A stretch of DNA of 64,000 bases from the NCBI GenBank assembly GCA_013298125.1, contig JAAFJP010000024.1, positions 33,572 to 97,571 of the forward strand. Direction: 5' to 3'. This document shows, piece by piece, positions 8,483-17,580 of the stretch (position 1 is the stretch's first letter; each line of letters starts with the position of its first letter). This DNA comes from Cytophagales bacterium (GTDB taxonomy: Bacteria; Bacteroidota; Bacteroidia; Cytophagales; Spirosomataceae). A program made the translations under genes and the position numbers. The notes beneath the pieces were generated by a model. It was given only the letters and a program-made list of their open reading frames with translations, made no database searches and was not told where the DNA came from.

Positions 8483-8493
8483 TATCGTACAAA
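8479..8493. promoter_or_regulatory. Candidate operator overlapping the -7 element
   Basis: TTTGTA-TCG-TACAAA is a perfect 6-bp inverted repeat with a 3-nt centre. It overlaps the -7 element and the expected transcription start, a position suited to repression. The TGTATCGT core recurs twice just upstream. Confidence 0.4.
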
Positions 8494-8543
8494 AATGATG
8501 GTGTGAATTACAATTATTATTGACAATCAATTAATTAACTCAA

Positions 8544-8732
8544 ATGGAAACTAAAACATTATCAAGGAAATACTTTTCTTATTCGGAGGTGATGAAAAAT
8601 CCTGTACGTCCATTTTTGAATAACGAAAAAGATACAACGGGTAAGTTTATTACCAATCCAGCACTTCTGGACAAAGTAATGACAGACGTACTTATTTTAT
8701 TTAAAAGTGTGGATAAAAACAAAGCGAAATAA
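8544..8732 (+). CDS. Small hypothetical protein, 62 aa
   Basis: Starts METKTLSRKYFSYSEV, ends FKSVDKNKAK. It is charged, with no signal peptide or membrane segment, and no family is recognised. Support for it being real comes from the well-formed promoter upstream and the strong terminator 34 bp downstream. It lies directly before the RES-domain operon on the same strand, so a link (regulator or antitoxin-like) is possible but unproven. Confidence 0.55.
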   Translation: METKTLSRKYFSYSEVMKNPVRPFLNNEKDTTGKFITNPALLDKVMTDVLILFKSVDKNKAK

Positions 8733-8766
8733 GACCAAAGTCTCGACATAATAACATAATTTAGAG

Positions 8767-8799
8767 CAACCATTAAGAAACTAATGGTTGTTTTTTTTT
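8767..8799 (+). terminator. Rho-independent terminator before the RES operon
   Basis: CAACCATTA (8767-8775) and TAATGGTTG (8782-8790) form a perfect 9-bp stem with a 6-nt loop, followed by nine T residues. The next ATG is only 20 nt further on. Confidence 0.88.
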
Positions 8800-8818
8800 G
8801 AAAATAATTTCGTACAAT

Positions 8819-9367
8819 ATGCAGGACACTACTAAACAAGAAGAAAGATTACAGTTTTTAATCGATTGCTTACATACTTTTCAACAGCGAATGAAAAAGG
8901 ATGAAGGCATTGAGATTTCATTTGATGAAGATTTAGAAGGAGTTTGTACAGAAATTAATTCTTATTATTGGCATTTTATCTCAATGATCAAAGAAGAGAA
9001 AAATCTAATGAATAAGAATGGTGAAGATAGCCCTACGAATGCAAATATCTATAAAATTATCTCTGCAACAGAATATTCTATTATCAGACTACAACCCATT
9101 CAGGGCAACCAAAGCCGTGAACTAAATGCAAGACTCGCTTTTTTTGTGTCTCTTTACTTTTATTATCATTGGTTTTCGGATGAAGTTATCGAAAAATCAG
9201 ACTTTTTAGAAAATCCTAACCTTAAAGAAATCTGGGAAAAATTTGCGGAAGATAGATTGACGTGGTTAATGAATTTTGATGAGACAAACAGTTTTCCGTT
9301 CTTTCTTAATAGTCAAGTGTGGATGTTATTCGATATTATAACCCGTGGAAACAAAGCGATACAATGA
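8819..9367 (+). CDS. Hypothetical helical protein, partner of the RES protein
   Basis: 182 aa, soluble, mostly helical by composition (RELNARLAFFVSLYFYYHW near residue 110). No family recognised. The frame could start at TTG 8798, but that codon overlaps the terminator T run, so ATG 8819 is preferred. Its stop overlaps the next start (ATGA at 9364-9367), so it is translationally coupled to the RES-domain gene. First position and coupling would fit an antitoxin or accessory subunit; no sequence motif proves this. Confidence 0.7.
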   Translation: MQDTTKQEERLQFLIDCLHTFQQRMKKDEGIEISFDEDLEGVCTEINSYYWHFISMIKEEKNLMNKNGEDSPTNANIYKIISATEYSIIRLQPIQGNQSRELNARLAFFVSLYFYYHWFSDEVIEKSDFLENPNLKEIWEKFAEDRLTWLMNFDETNSFPFFLNSQVWMLFDIITRGNKAIQ

Positions 9368-10431
9368 GTGAAATTACTACTATCAAACAAGATTTTTTGA
9401 ACAGATTTGGGTTACCTGTTAGCTATGGAAGTAATGAAGATTTCCATTTGTTTTTGTTTGATAAACTATCTGAATTTGAAGAATTTGTAACCACTAATAC
9501 CCTTTCTGTCGCATCTGAACACCCTGATTTACAACAAATTACGGGATGTTCAAACAACATTAAGTTAACCATTGAAAACATCAAAATAGCTTTCAATGAT
9601 TATTATAATGGTCGCCCTGATATAGCTTACGCTACTTTTGAAAAAATACTCATCGAATTATTACAGTTCGATGCCCTCCCAGAACGTTCTTTTCATAAAG
9701 AGTCATTTTATAGGATTAGACTTGATAAAAACATTACTTCTCGAAAAGAAATTTTCCATATTCCCTTTTCAAAAAGGACTCTTGTTGCTCCTCAACGTTA
9801 TAGTATTGCAGGGTACCCATGTCTCTATCTTGCCAACTCGATATATGTTGCTTGGGAAGAGTTCAATAGACCACCAATTGATACTTTCAATTTTGCAAAA
9901 TTTCAGTTTTCAACTCCTGCAAACTTCATAAATTTTTCCCCAATTGACTTCCAAGAAAGCGTAGAGAACTCCTCAAATTTATTAGAGTTTTTTCAAAAAA
10001 TTGTTTTATACCCAGTCCTTTTAATATGCTCTGTGAAAGTTGCAAAACCTGATGGTTCTTTCAAACCAGAGTATATTTTTTCACAATTTACCCTTCGGTG
10101 GTGCAAAGAAAAAGACCAATATCACGGTATAATGTATGGTTCAACACGAATTCATAATAGCTCAAAGGGTAAATTTTATAATTTTGCCATTCCAGTTTCT
10201 GACTACCAAATGAACACAGAAATATGCCCTGAATTAACGCAAAAAATTAAACTCACAAAACCTTTTAATGTCTCAATGATTGTATCTCAAAACGATAATG
10301 AAGATACAAATAATGCTATTTCTGAGATTTTTTCAAAAGAATTACATAGAATAGTCCCTTTCGGAGAAAGTATTTTTGCTCGTATGGAAAGTTTTTTGCA
10401 GAAAGAAGATTTGGGAAGCGTGATGAGATAG
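9364..10431 (+). CDS. RES-domain protein, putative NAD-degrading toxin
   Basis: 355 aa. The N-terminal ~105 residues form a helical domain (IKIAFNDYYNGRPDIAYATF) like those before RES domains in longer members of the family. The RES domain follows (about 110-285). Candidate signature residues are R117 in FYRIR, E165/E166 in YVAWEEF and S260 in MYGSTRIH; the name RES comes from these conserved Arg, Glu and Ser. Characterised RES toxins degrade NAD+. Unlike the usual RES-Xre pairs, the upstream partner has no visible helix-turn-helix. The start at 9364 is set by the ATGA overlap; an upstream in-frame ATG at 9319 lies inside the partner gene. The activity is inferred from family knowledge. Confidence 0.8.
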   Translation: MSEITTIKQDFLNRFGLPVSYGSNEDFHLFLFDKLSEFEEFVTTNTLSVASEHPDLQQITGCSNNIKLTIENIKIAFNDYYNGRPDIAYATFEKILIELLQFDALPERSFHKESFYRIRLDKNITSRKEIFHIPFSKRTLVAPQRYSIAGYPCLYLANSIYVAWEEFNRPPIDTFNFAKFQFSTPANFINFSPIDFQESVENSSNLLEFFQKIVLYPVLLICSVKVAKPDGSFKPEYIFSQFTLRWCKEKDQYHGIMYGSTRIHNSSKGKFYNFAIPVSDYQMNTEICPELTQKIKLTKPFNVSMIVSQNDNEDTNNAISEIFSKELHRIVPFGESIFARMESFLQKEDLGSVMR

Positions 10432-10501
10432 TTTTAAAAATATTTCTTCATATTCCAACGTTTTGTTCGACAAATGGGTCTTTATGAAAACTTAACAGAC
10501 A

Positions 10502-10909
10502 ATGAAACCAACAACCCTAATCATAGCCTTTCTTCTGATAGCCTGTGCATCAAAAGAAGACATCGCCCCAAATACCATCGTAGGCAAATGGGCACCCACC
10601 TATAAAGTTCAATCCAAACAAGCTGATGGCACTTTTGGTCCTTGGGGAACTATAAATACCCTTGTAGCATTGCCCGTATATGAATTTACGAGTGATGGAC
10701 AATTTCTAAGAGACGGAAAACCTGGTGGAAAATGCTGTTCTTCTGGTGATAAATATAGCGTGTCTGGAAATAAAATTACTTTCGATACGCCTCCCATTTG
10801 TTTAACCGCAAGATGTACCATATACGACTGGATAATTGTCGAAATCAAGGGCGATTCTTTAATACTTGAAGAGTATAACCTAAGAAGTAAATATGTAAAA
10901 ATTAAGTAG
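10502..10909 (+). CDS. Lipocalin-like lipoprotein
   Basis: 135 aa with a lipoprotein signal: LIIAFLLIAC, lipidated Cys at about residue 15. The body has the pattern of small lipocalin-like domains common in this phylum: a GKW start (TIVGKWAPTYK), then alternating short strands such as YEFTSDGQFLRDG, KYSVSGNKITF and DSLILEEYN. Two cysteine pairs (KCCSS; ICLTARC) could form disulphides in the periplasm. Ligand unknown. It is a single gene, 107 bp before glpD. Confidence 0.7.
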   Translation: MKPTTLIIAFLLIACASKEDIAPNTIVGKWAPTYKVQSKQADGTFGPWGTINTLVALPVYEFTSDGQFLRDGKPGGKCCSSGDKYSVSGNKITFDTPPICLTARCTIYDWIIVEIKGDSLILEEYNLRSKYVKIK

Positions 10910-11016
10910 CAAAATCTATTTTTACATAATTATTTAAAGTATAAATTGTAACTATAAAAGATTTTGGTGATACTGTAAATTTGTTTTGATAATTTGCTAT
11001 CAAATAAAAATAGTCC

Positions 11017-12591
11017 ATGAATCGTCAAGAGCAAATCAGTAAATTACAAGCCACTAAGGAGTTTGATATATGTATAATCGGAGCGGGTGCAACGGGTGCA
11101 GGCATTGCCCTTGATGCTACTATGCGAGGTCTCAAAGTTCTATTAATTGATAAAGGAGATTTTGCGGGACAGACATCCTCAAAATCTACTAAATTGATTC
11201 ACGGAGGCGTTCGATATTTGGAACAAGCCGTCAAAAAATTAGATTGGGAACAATTCAAAATGGTTCGCAAGTCCCTACGTGAGCGGGAAACTTTGCTCAA
11301 AAATGCCCCACATCTCACCCGTCCTTTGGCATTGATTACGCCCTGTTTTAATCTCTTTGAAGGTATTTATTACACAATCGGCATGAAAATGTACGAGTGG
11401 ATTTCGGGTTCGCAAAGCATTGCCAAAAGTGAATGGTTGTCCAAAAAAGAAACGCTAAATTTCATTCCAGAATTAAAAGCTAAACGCCTAAGTTCGGGAG
11501 TTTTGTACTACGATGGGCAGTTGGATGATGCCCGTTATTGCTTGGCTATTGTACAATCTGCCGAAGCTAACGGGGCAGTAGTTTTAAACCATGCAGAAGC
11601 CTTAAAATTTAGTAAAAATGAAGACAATGGAAAACTTAAGTCACTGAATATCAAAGATTTGATTGTAGGAAATGAGTTCACGATAAATTCAAGAGTCTTC
11701 GTAAATGCCACAGGACCTTTTGCCGATAGCATCCGAAAAATGGCAAGTTCTAAGCTCAAACCTCGCATCAAAGTAAGTCGTGGAGCTCACGTAGTATTGC
11801 CTCGTGAAGTGATGAAAGGAGACACCGCAATCCTTGTTCCCAAGACCGATGATGGAAGAGTAATTTTTATGATTCCTTGGCAAGACCAAGTACTTGTAGG
11901 AACAACCGACGAAGCCGATGAACTTTCAGAAAATCCAAAATTAGAAGATTACGAAAGGACTTATCTATTAGAATACGTCAATCGTTATTTTGAAAAAACC
12001 GTAACCCTCGACCAGATAAAAAGTGGCTTTGCGGGATTGCGTCCGCTTTTGCAGGCACAGTTACAAACAGCGATGAATTCAGACACAAAATCACTCGTCC
12101 GTGACCACGAAGTAGAAATTGATAGACGTTCAAAATTAGTTAGTATCATGGGCGGAAAATGGACAACCTACCGACTCATGGCAAAAGACACCTTGGACGA
12201 AATTTATAAAGAAGTTTTAAAGAAAGAAATCGTGAAATGTACCTCCGAACATCAAATCCTACACGGAGGAGAAAACTACCATTTTGAAGACTGGCAAAAT
12301 TTAGTATATCAATACAATATCTCAGATTGGACGGCTCAACATCTGGTGAAAAAGTATGGTTCAAAAGCTAAGAATGTCTTACAACTAACTGATAATCAGA
12401 AAGATTTAAAAGAATTATTAAACCCAGAACATCCATTTATCAAAGCAGAAGTAATCTATGCAATTCAAGAAGAAATGGCAACTACGGTAGATGATGTATT
12501 GGAAAGAAGATTAGGTTTGAAACTACGAGATGAAGTTGTTTCAAAAGCTGTTGAGCCTTACGTACAGGAGGTTTTGATGAAAAATAATTAG
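11017..12591 (+). CDS. glpD: FAD-dependent glycerol-3-phosphate dehydrogenase
   Basis: 524 aa. It oxidises sn-glycerol-3-phosphate to dihydroxyacetone phosphate at the inner membrane and passes electrons to quinone. The N-terminal FAD-binding motif is ICIIGAGATGAGIALDA (about residues 18-34), followed by the family segments GQTSSKSTKLIHGGVRYLE and, later, RPLLQAQ. The C-terminal region (about 390-520) matches the DAO_C domain. glpK lies some 29 kb away in the same window, so glycerol use is encoded but not as one operon. Confidence 0.95.
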   Translation: MNRQEQISKLQATKEFDICIIGAGATGAGIALDATMRGLKVLLIDKGDFAGQTSSKSTKLIHGGVRYLEQAVKKLDWEQFKMVRKSLRERETLLKNAPHLTRPLALITPCFNLFEGIYYTIGMKMYEWISGSQSIAKSEWLSKKETLNFIPELKAKRLSSGVLYYDGQLDDARYCLAIVQSAEANGAVVLNHAEALKFSKNEDNGKLKSLNIKDLIVGNEFTINSRVFVNATGPFADSIRKMASSKLKPRIKVSRGAHVVLPREVMKGDTAILVPKTDDGRVIFMIPWQDQVLVGTTDEADELSENPKLEDYERTYLLEYVNRYFEKTVTLDQIKSGFAGLRPLLQAQLQTAMNSDTKSLVRDHEVEIDRRSKLVSIMGGKWTTYRLMAKDTLDEIYKEVLKKEIVKCTSEHQILHGGENYHFEDWQNLVYQYNISDWTAQHLVKKYGSKAKNVLQLTDNQKDLKELLNPEHPFIKAEVIYAIQEEMATTVDDVLERRLGLKLRDEVVSKAVEPYVQEVLMKNN

Positions 12592-12617
12592 TCCAATAAT
12601 TTTTGTACTATATAAAC

Positions 12618-12653
12618 AAAAACAGGCAATCCATCTCTGAATTGCCTGTTTTT
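12618..12653. terminator. Bidirectional terminator between glpD and a secreted protein gene
   Basis: AAAAACAGGCAAT (12618-12630) and ATTGCCTGTTTTT (12641-12653) form a perfect 13-bp stem with a 10-nt loop. It sits between convergent gene ends and has T-rich tracts suitable for both strands. Confidence 0.85.
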
Positions 12654-12658
12654 GTTTT

Positions 12659-15600
12659 CTAATTCCCCTGAATCGTCAAAATCTTAGTCGCTTGTTGATT
12701 CAATATCCCTCGTAAATCCAAACTTTTTGCTGCACCGTTTACGTCAAGCGTTATGGTATGTCCTGATGATATTTGGACGGGTTCGGTTACTAATGGGACG
12801 TGTCCGCATGACCAAGTGCCTACCGTTCCCCAGTTGCCTGTCATTAAGGAGGCATTTAGTAAACATTGACATAAAGCGGCTATGTCAATCATCTTTGCAG
12901 GATTATTTGTAATCACTGGGGCAGATGAAATAATCCTGATTTTATAACCAGTACCCAAAGCAACACTGTTCGGAATTGTGCCTACAATTGTTCCAGAGGT
13001 CGTTGAAGTAACTGTTCCTAAATTAGTTGGACTACTAAAACTTCCTGATGAATTTGACAATTGAGCCGTGAAAATATTCCCAGAATTATAAGTTCCCGAA
13101 GTTGTATATGGAATATTAAAACTGGTAGTACGACACCAAGAAGCTGGAATATTACCAATCAAAGCCAACTCATCTTGAATATTAAAATCAATTTGTCCCA
13201 CGACTCCCCACTTATTATTGGCATTTTTTGCTCTCAAAAACAAACGGTTTACACCCAAATTCAAATCTTCGAGATTGACCGATGCCATAATATTTGTTAA
13301 AGTTGGGGCTGCCGTAATTGGAATACTCGTACCAAGTCCAACGCCTGGGTCTATATTGATGAAATATTCCAAAGCCACAATGTTTGAAATAGGCGTAGCC
13401 GTTGGCGTTGCTTCTTTCAAAAATGGTCTAACCGTTACGGTACTCCATTTATTATTAGCATCTTTTGCCCTGACACTCAACCAGTGTATTCCATTACTCA
13501 AAGCATTGGGAATGGGTGAAGTAAAGGTAAAGTTCGTGAGCGTTGTGCCTGCCGTGATAGGTACATCCGTTCCTAAACCAAAACCTGGGTCTAAATCAAA
13601 GAAATATTCGACTTTGGTCAGATTAGGTGGTAAAACACTTACTGGAATAACCTCTTTCAAAAATGGTCTGACCGCTACGGTACTCCATTTGTTGTTGGCA
13701 TCTTTCGCCCGAACGCTTATCCAATGTATGCCCGTAGAAACAGAAGTAATCGGAATGGAAATCGCTAAATTATTCACCGCTGGGGCAGCCGTGAAACCTG
13801 TCGTTACGGCAGTTCCCGAACCAAAACCTGGGTCGTTATCAATAAAATATTCGACACGGGTAATGTTTACCGAAGGATTGGCACAGTCTGAAACCGTAAT
13901 CGTGGCTGCATTACTTGCTGCACTTGGGCAACCATCAAACCTACACGCTGCCGTATAAGTGGTGGTGCTTTGTGGCGTTACTTGTACCGAAGCCCCAATA
14001 CTTCCATCACTCCAAATCACATCATTTACGCAATTGATAGCGGTCAATGTGATAACTGTTCCTCGGCAAACCGTTTGGCTTGTCGTCGTTACAGTCGGTA
14101 CATTCGGAGGATTCAATACTACAATTTGTGCCGCATTAAGTCCCGCACTCGTACATGAGCCAATCGTGCAAGTGGCTGAATACGTGGTTGTTGCGTTTGG
14201 AATTACGGTTTGCGTAGCTCCCGTTACGCTATTACTCCACGTTATTGTTCCGCCTGGACAGTTTGATGCTAATAGGTTGATGGATGTTCCTGCACAAACC
14301 GTTTGATTGGGCGTATTGATATACATTTGCGTTGGCGAAGGCGACACAATCGTTATCGTTCCTGTGCCTTTGCTGGTGCAAGTGCCTGATGTACAAGTGA
14401 CTGTGTATGTGGTAGTTACCGTGGGGGCAACCGTAATTGTACCGCCCGTCACACCTGTATTCCATGTACGCACGCCACTACAAGTTGTGGCAGTCAATAC
14501 CGTAGAAGTACCTGGGCAAACGGCAGAAGCGGGTACACCATTGACCGTGATTGCGGCTGGGGTATTATTGACCGTTATCGTTACGGGCGAACTTGCCGAA
14601 CTGGCAGGGCAACTTCCTCTGGTGCAAGTAGCGGTATAATTGGCAGTTACACTTGGCGTGAATACCAAGGGGCTTCCCGTCAAAGAATTACTCCATGTAA
14701 CAACGCCATCATCACAACCCGATGCTACTAAAACCGCTTGCGAACCGTTACAGATGGTGGCAGTATTGGTGGAAATAGTTGGGGCTGAATTGCTATTCAA
14801 CTTCACTTCCACAGGATTTGTGGCAGAGCTACATCCTCCGCTTGTTACGACTACATAAAAACTTCCCGTTGATGAAGCCGTATAAGTGGCGGCAGTTTGT
14901 CCACTCAAAATATTGCCATTCTGATACCATTGATAAGTATTGCCCGTTGGAACACTCAATACTACATTTTGACCAGAACAAAGCGTAGTTGAACCTCCTG
15001 CCGTGATGTTGGCATTGACGGGCGAAGCACAGACATTAAAATCTTTCGTGCCGACTGTACTCCATTTGTTATTAGCATTCTTGGCTCTGATAAAAATACG
15101 GTGCGAGCCATTAGACACGCCCGTGAGGTTTGCCGTGATTGCTAAATTGCTCAACGTGGTATTGGGCGTAAAGCTGACGGCTGTTCCATTGCCAAAACCT
15201 GGGTCGGTATCTATGAAATATTCGATGTTGGTAATATTGCTCAATGCCACCGAAACGGGTACAATTTCTTTCAAAAATGGACGAACCACTACCGTACTCC
15301 AACGGTTAGCATTGTCTTTGGCTCTTACCGAAAGCCAATGCAAGCCATCGGTTGTGGCGGTGAGTGGGGCAACAAACGTAAAATCGTTGGTAGTGGTGGC
15401 GGAAGTGAACGTAACCGCCGTGCCATTGCCAAACCCAGGGTCATTGTCAATGAAATATTCCATTGCCGTGACGACTCCGAAGGCGGCAGATGCTCCAAAA
15501 ATACGCTCTTTGTAGAACGGACGAACCACCACGGTACTCCATTTGTTTACATCATCTTTTGCCCGAACACTGACAAAGTGAAAGCCATCCCCCACCGTGG

Positions 15601-15787
15601 CGAGTGGTACGGCAAAGGTTTCGTTGATGGTGGAGGCAGCCGTAAAAGTAATGGCAGTACCATTGCCAAAGCCTGGGTCGGTATCTACAAAATACTCTAC
15701 ACGGTTAATATTTTGGGCAAAAAGGGACGCAGAAAGGCAAATACAAAGCCCAATCGCCCTTGCGAGGTGCCAAATAAGTTTTTTCAT
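12659..15787 (-). CDS. Large secreted repeat protein with Ig-like domains
   Basis: 1042 aa with a signal peptide (GLCICLSASLFAQ). A roughly 90-aa module opening VEYFIDTDPGFGNGTAVTF and closing VRAKDANNKWSTVVVRPF occurs six times: three near residues 27-250 and three near 640-900. Between them lie about five Ig-like/PKD-type repeats with paired cysteines and WSN...TTTYTATCT patterns. The last ~140 residues differ (WSCGHVPLVTEPVQISSGHT). A cell-surface or extracellular role is likely. No classical type IX sorting domain was recognised at the C-terminus. Large antisense frames on the plus strand are shadows of the biased repeats. Confidence 0.8.
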   Translation of the reverse strand: MKKLIWHLARAIGLCICLSASLFAQNINRVEYFVDTDPGFGNGTAITFTAASTINETFAVPLATVGDGFHFVSVRAKDDVNKWSTVVVRPFYKERIFGASAAFGVVTAMEYFIDNDPGFGNGTAVTFTSATTTNDFTFVAPLTATTDGLHWLSVRAKDNANRWSTVVVRPFLKEIVPVSVALSNITNIEYFIDTDPGFGNGTAVSFTPNTTLSNLAITANLTGVSNGSHRIFIRAKNANNKWSTVGTKDFNVCASPVNANITAGGSTTLCSGQNVVLSVPTGNTYQWYQNGNILSGQTAATYTASSTGSFYVVVTSGGCSSATNPVEVKLNSNSAPTISTNTATICNGSQAVLVASGCDDGVVTWSNSLTGSPLVFTPSVTANYTATCTRGSCPASSASSPVTITVNNTPAAITVNGVPASAVCPGTSTVLTATTCSGVRTWNTGVTGGTITVAPTVTTTYTVTCTSGTCTSKGTGTITIVSPSPTQMYINTPNQTVCAGTSINLLASNCPGGTITWSNSVTGATQTVIPNATTTYSATCTIGSCTSAGLNAAQIVVLNPPNVPTVTTTSQTVCRGTVITLTAINCVNDVIWSDGSIGASVQVTPQSTTTYTAACRFDGCPSAASNAATITVSDCANPSVNITRVEYFIDNDPGFGSGTAVTTGFTAAPAVNNLAISIPITSVSTGIHWISVRAKDANNKWSTVAVRPFLKEVIPVSVLPPNLTKVEYFFDLDPGFGLGTDVPITAGTTLTNFTFTSPIPNALSNGIHWLSVRAKDANNKWSTVTVRPFLKEATPTATPISNIVALEYFINIDPGVGLGTSIPITAAPTLTNIMASVNLEDLNLGVNRLFLRAKNANNKWGVVGQIDFNIQDELALIGNIPASWCRTTSFNIPYTTSGTYNSGNIFTAQLSNSSGSFSSPTNLGTVTSTTSGTIVGTIPNSVALGTGYKIRIISSAPVITNNPAKMIDIAALCQCLLNASLMTGNWGTVGTWSCGHVPLVTEPVQISSGHTITLDVNGAAKSLDLRGILNQQATKILTIQGN

Positions 15788-15808
15788 GAGCTTACAGGAT
15801 TTGGTGAA

Positions 15809-16885
15809 TTAGTTATTTGACCGTACACTCACCGTAATGCTCAATGGCGTAGTATTATTACCCGACCCCGTACTGATAAAAGAAGTAACGATGGGCGTAT
15901 TTGGCACACCCGACAAACGATAAGCATTTGCTCCATTACCAAAAGCACCCGCCTGTGTACCACCCGCCGCAGCCGTGAGGGCAGGAGAACCAGCGGCTAA
16001 TTGGAAAAGATTATCACCTGTTGTTGTGTAATTAGCAAAGGGGTCACTTGTACCTGTAAAAACAATATTTTGATTTGCTCCGTTTATATTACCAGCACCA
16101 GTTGGTAAACCATTAATTCCTAAGCATATATTATTTGAAACCGTTGTATTATTTGAGCTGGTAACAACTTGAAGTGCAACAGGTGCTAATCTACAATCAA
16201 AAATATTGTTTGCAATAATTGAATTATCAACACCACTGAATCCAGTTGATGTAAAATTGTAGCATCTCATAGTATTATAAGTGAATGTTGCAGAATTCAA
16301 TGAACTTACCATAACCGAAAATTGAGAAAACAATATATTGTTAGAAATTATGCAATTTGTAGCTTGTGCAGTTCCATTAATACCTCCTTCAATAAAATTC
16401 CCTATCACTGTACAATTTGAACCATATTCAAAATTTCCACTAATTGGTCCTGAACTTTGCCCTAAACTTACACCATTAATTTTACAACGTGATATATTTA
16501 CATTTGGCGTTTTTACTGAAATTCCTCCGCAAGATACTCCGCTAATTGTGCTATTCGATGAACCACCATCAAATGTTACTGTCGATAACATTGTCTGTCT
16601 TTTATCAAAAGTGTTATTTGGATTTTTATCTAAAAAATAACCTTGCCCTACAATATTTATACGTTTAGTTGCTGTCAAAGTACCATAAGAAGGGCTTGCC
16701 GAAGGTTCAAGGGAGATGATGTCATTGGGAGTTGCGGCATCATGGGCGGCTTGTGCGGTGGCATATACGTTTGGGTCATTCAAGCCTGGGGTGTTGTTTA
16801 CACGGCGAATGGTTTGGGCGTTTACAGAGGCACAAAGGCACAGTGTAACAAAGGCACAAAGAGAGAAGTAAATTGATTTTTTCAT
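15809..16885 (-). CDS. Secreted beta-helix-like protein
   Basis: 358 aa with a signal peptide (SLCAFVTLCLCASVNAQ). The middle (about 95-270) is rich in short repeated strands with Asn/Ser/Thr turns (NSTISGVSCGG, NVNISRCKING, NCTVIGNFIEGG, NCIISNNILF), typical of a right-handed parallel beta-helix as in adhesins and polysaccharide-active proteins. It lies 21 bp upstream of the large repeat protein on the same strand, so the two are probably co-expressed. No catalytic motif was identified. Confidence 0.72.
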   Translation of the reverse strand: MKKSIYFSLCAFVTLCLCASVNAQTIRRVNNTPGLNDPNVYATAQAAHDAATPNDIISLEPSASPSYGTLTATKRINIVGQGYFLDKNPNNTFDKRQTMLSTVTFDGGSSNSTISGVSCGGISVKTPNVNISRCKINGVSLGQSSGPISGNFEYGSNCTVIGNFIEGGINGTAQATNCIISNNILFSQFSVMVSSLNSATFTYNTMRCYNFTSTGFSGVDNSIIANNIFDCRLAPVALQVVTSSNNTTVSNNICLGINGLPTGAGNINGANQNIVFTGTSDPFANYTTTGDNLFQLAAGSPALTAAAGGTQAGAFGNGANAYRLSGVPNTPIVTSFISTGSGNNTTPLSITVSVRSNN

Positions 16886-16955
16886 TGTTGTTTTTTGTTT
16901 TGTGATTATTTTATTTGAATTAATTTTTATTAGATTTGTGAAAAAAAAGAGAGAT

Positions 16956-17186
16956 ATGCTAACTAATCTGCAAATTGAAATATTAAAGACTTTTTCTTAT
17001 CCATTACCAGAGAGTCAGGTAATGGAAATCAGAGAGTTATTGTCTAATTACTTTCTAAATAAAATGGACGATGAACTTGACCGTTTAACCAAAGAAAATA
17101 ATTGGACTGAACAAACTTTTATCGACTGGTCAAAAGAACATAATCGTACACCTTATATCCCCAAAAAACATGAGGGTAGTAATTGA
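16956..17186 (+). CDS. Putative antitoxin of a PIN toxin-antitoxin pair
   Basis: 76 aa, acidic and helical (LQIEILKTFSYPLPESQVMEIRELLSNYF). The frame opens at 16902 but ATG 16956 is the better start. It overlaps the PIN-domain gene by 17 bp, the classic antitoxin-first layout. No DNA-binding motif is obvious. The antitoxin role is inferred from position, size and charge. Confidence 0.65.
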   Translation: MLTNLQIEILKTFSYPLPESQVMEIRELLSNYFLNKMDDELDRLTKENNWTEQTFIDWSKEHNRTPYIPKKHEGSN

Positions 17187-17580
17187 TACAAATGTTCTGA
17201 TAGCGACATTATCCAAAATTTCTCCTTACAGACTTATTATCAACAAATTGCTACTACAAGAATTTGAAATGGTAGTAAGCACTGAGATTTTATTGGAATA
17301 TGAGGAGATTATTACGCAAAAATCAAGTGCTGTCGTTGCTTATAATTTCTTAGAGTTTTTACTCCAACAACCTACCATTATTCGTATTGAACCTCCCTAT
17401 CACTGGTATTTGATAAAATCAGATTTTGACGATAACAAGTTTGTCGATGTTGGTCTTATTGCCAATGTGGACTATATCGTCACAAATGATAAACATTTCA
17501 ACATCCTCAAAACCACCCCATTTCCCAAAGTCCAAGTCATCAATATTGATGAATTCATGGAGGTTTTAAAAGATATTTAA
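17170..17580 (+). CDS. PIN-family toxin (putative ribonuclease)
   Basis: 136 aa, a PIN_3-type domain over the whole length. The acidic active-site set is visible: D6 in VVIDTNVL, E43 in LLEYEE, D87/D88 and D93 in FDDNKFVD, D107 in TNDKHF. PIN toxins are Mg-dependent RNases, usually silenced by the small protein encoded just upstream, here overlapping by 17 bp. The 3' end overlaps the convergent LytTR gene by 4 bp, so transcription of each locus runs into the other. Confidence 0.85.
   Translation: MRVVIDTNVLIATLSKISPYRLIINKLLLQEFEMVVSTEILLEYEEIITQKSSAVVAYNFLEFLLQQPTIIRIEPPYHWYLIKSDFDDNKFVDVGLIANVDYIVTNDKHFNILKTTPFPKVQVINIDEFMEVLKDI

Larger units (their letters stand above)
8213..8543. other. 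Divergent intergenic region between ileS and the 62-aa gene
   Basis: 331 bp of very AT-rich DNA. It must contain the ileS promoter (minus strand), which could not be pinned down, and it holds the plus-strand promoter listed separately. GTATCGT occurs three times (near 8441, 8456 and 8483). An open frame on the minus strand (8230-8436) has biased, low-complexity composition and is not considered a gene. Confidence 0.6.

Noticed and set aside
13218..13958. 246-aa plus-strand frame antisense to the large secreted protein
   Set aside because: It mirrors the biased codon use of the repeats on the minus strand, has no family character and no start context.
13959..15515. Series of plus-strand frames of 70-170 aa
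   Set aside because: Shadows of the same repeat-rich secreted protein gene; the coding strand has signal peptide and domains.
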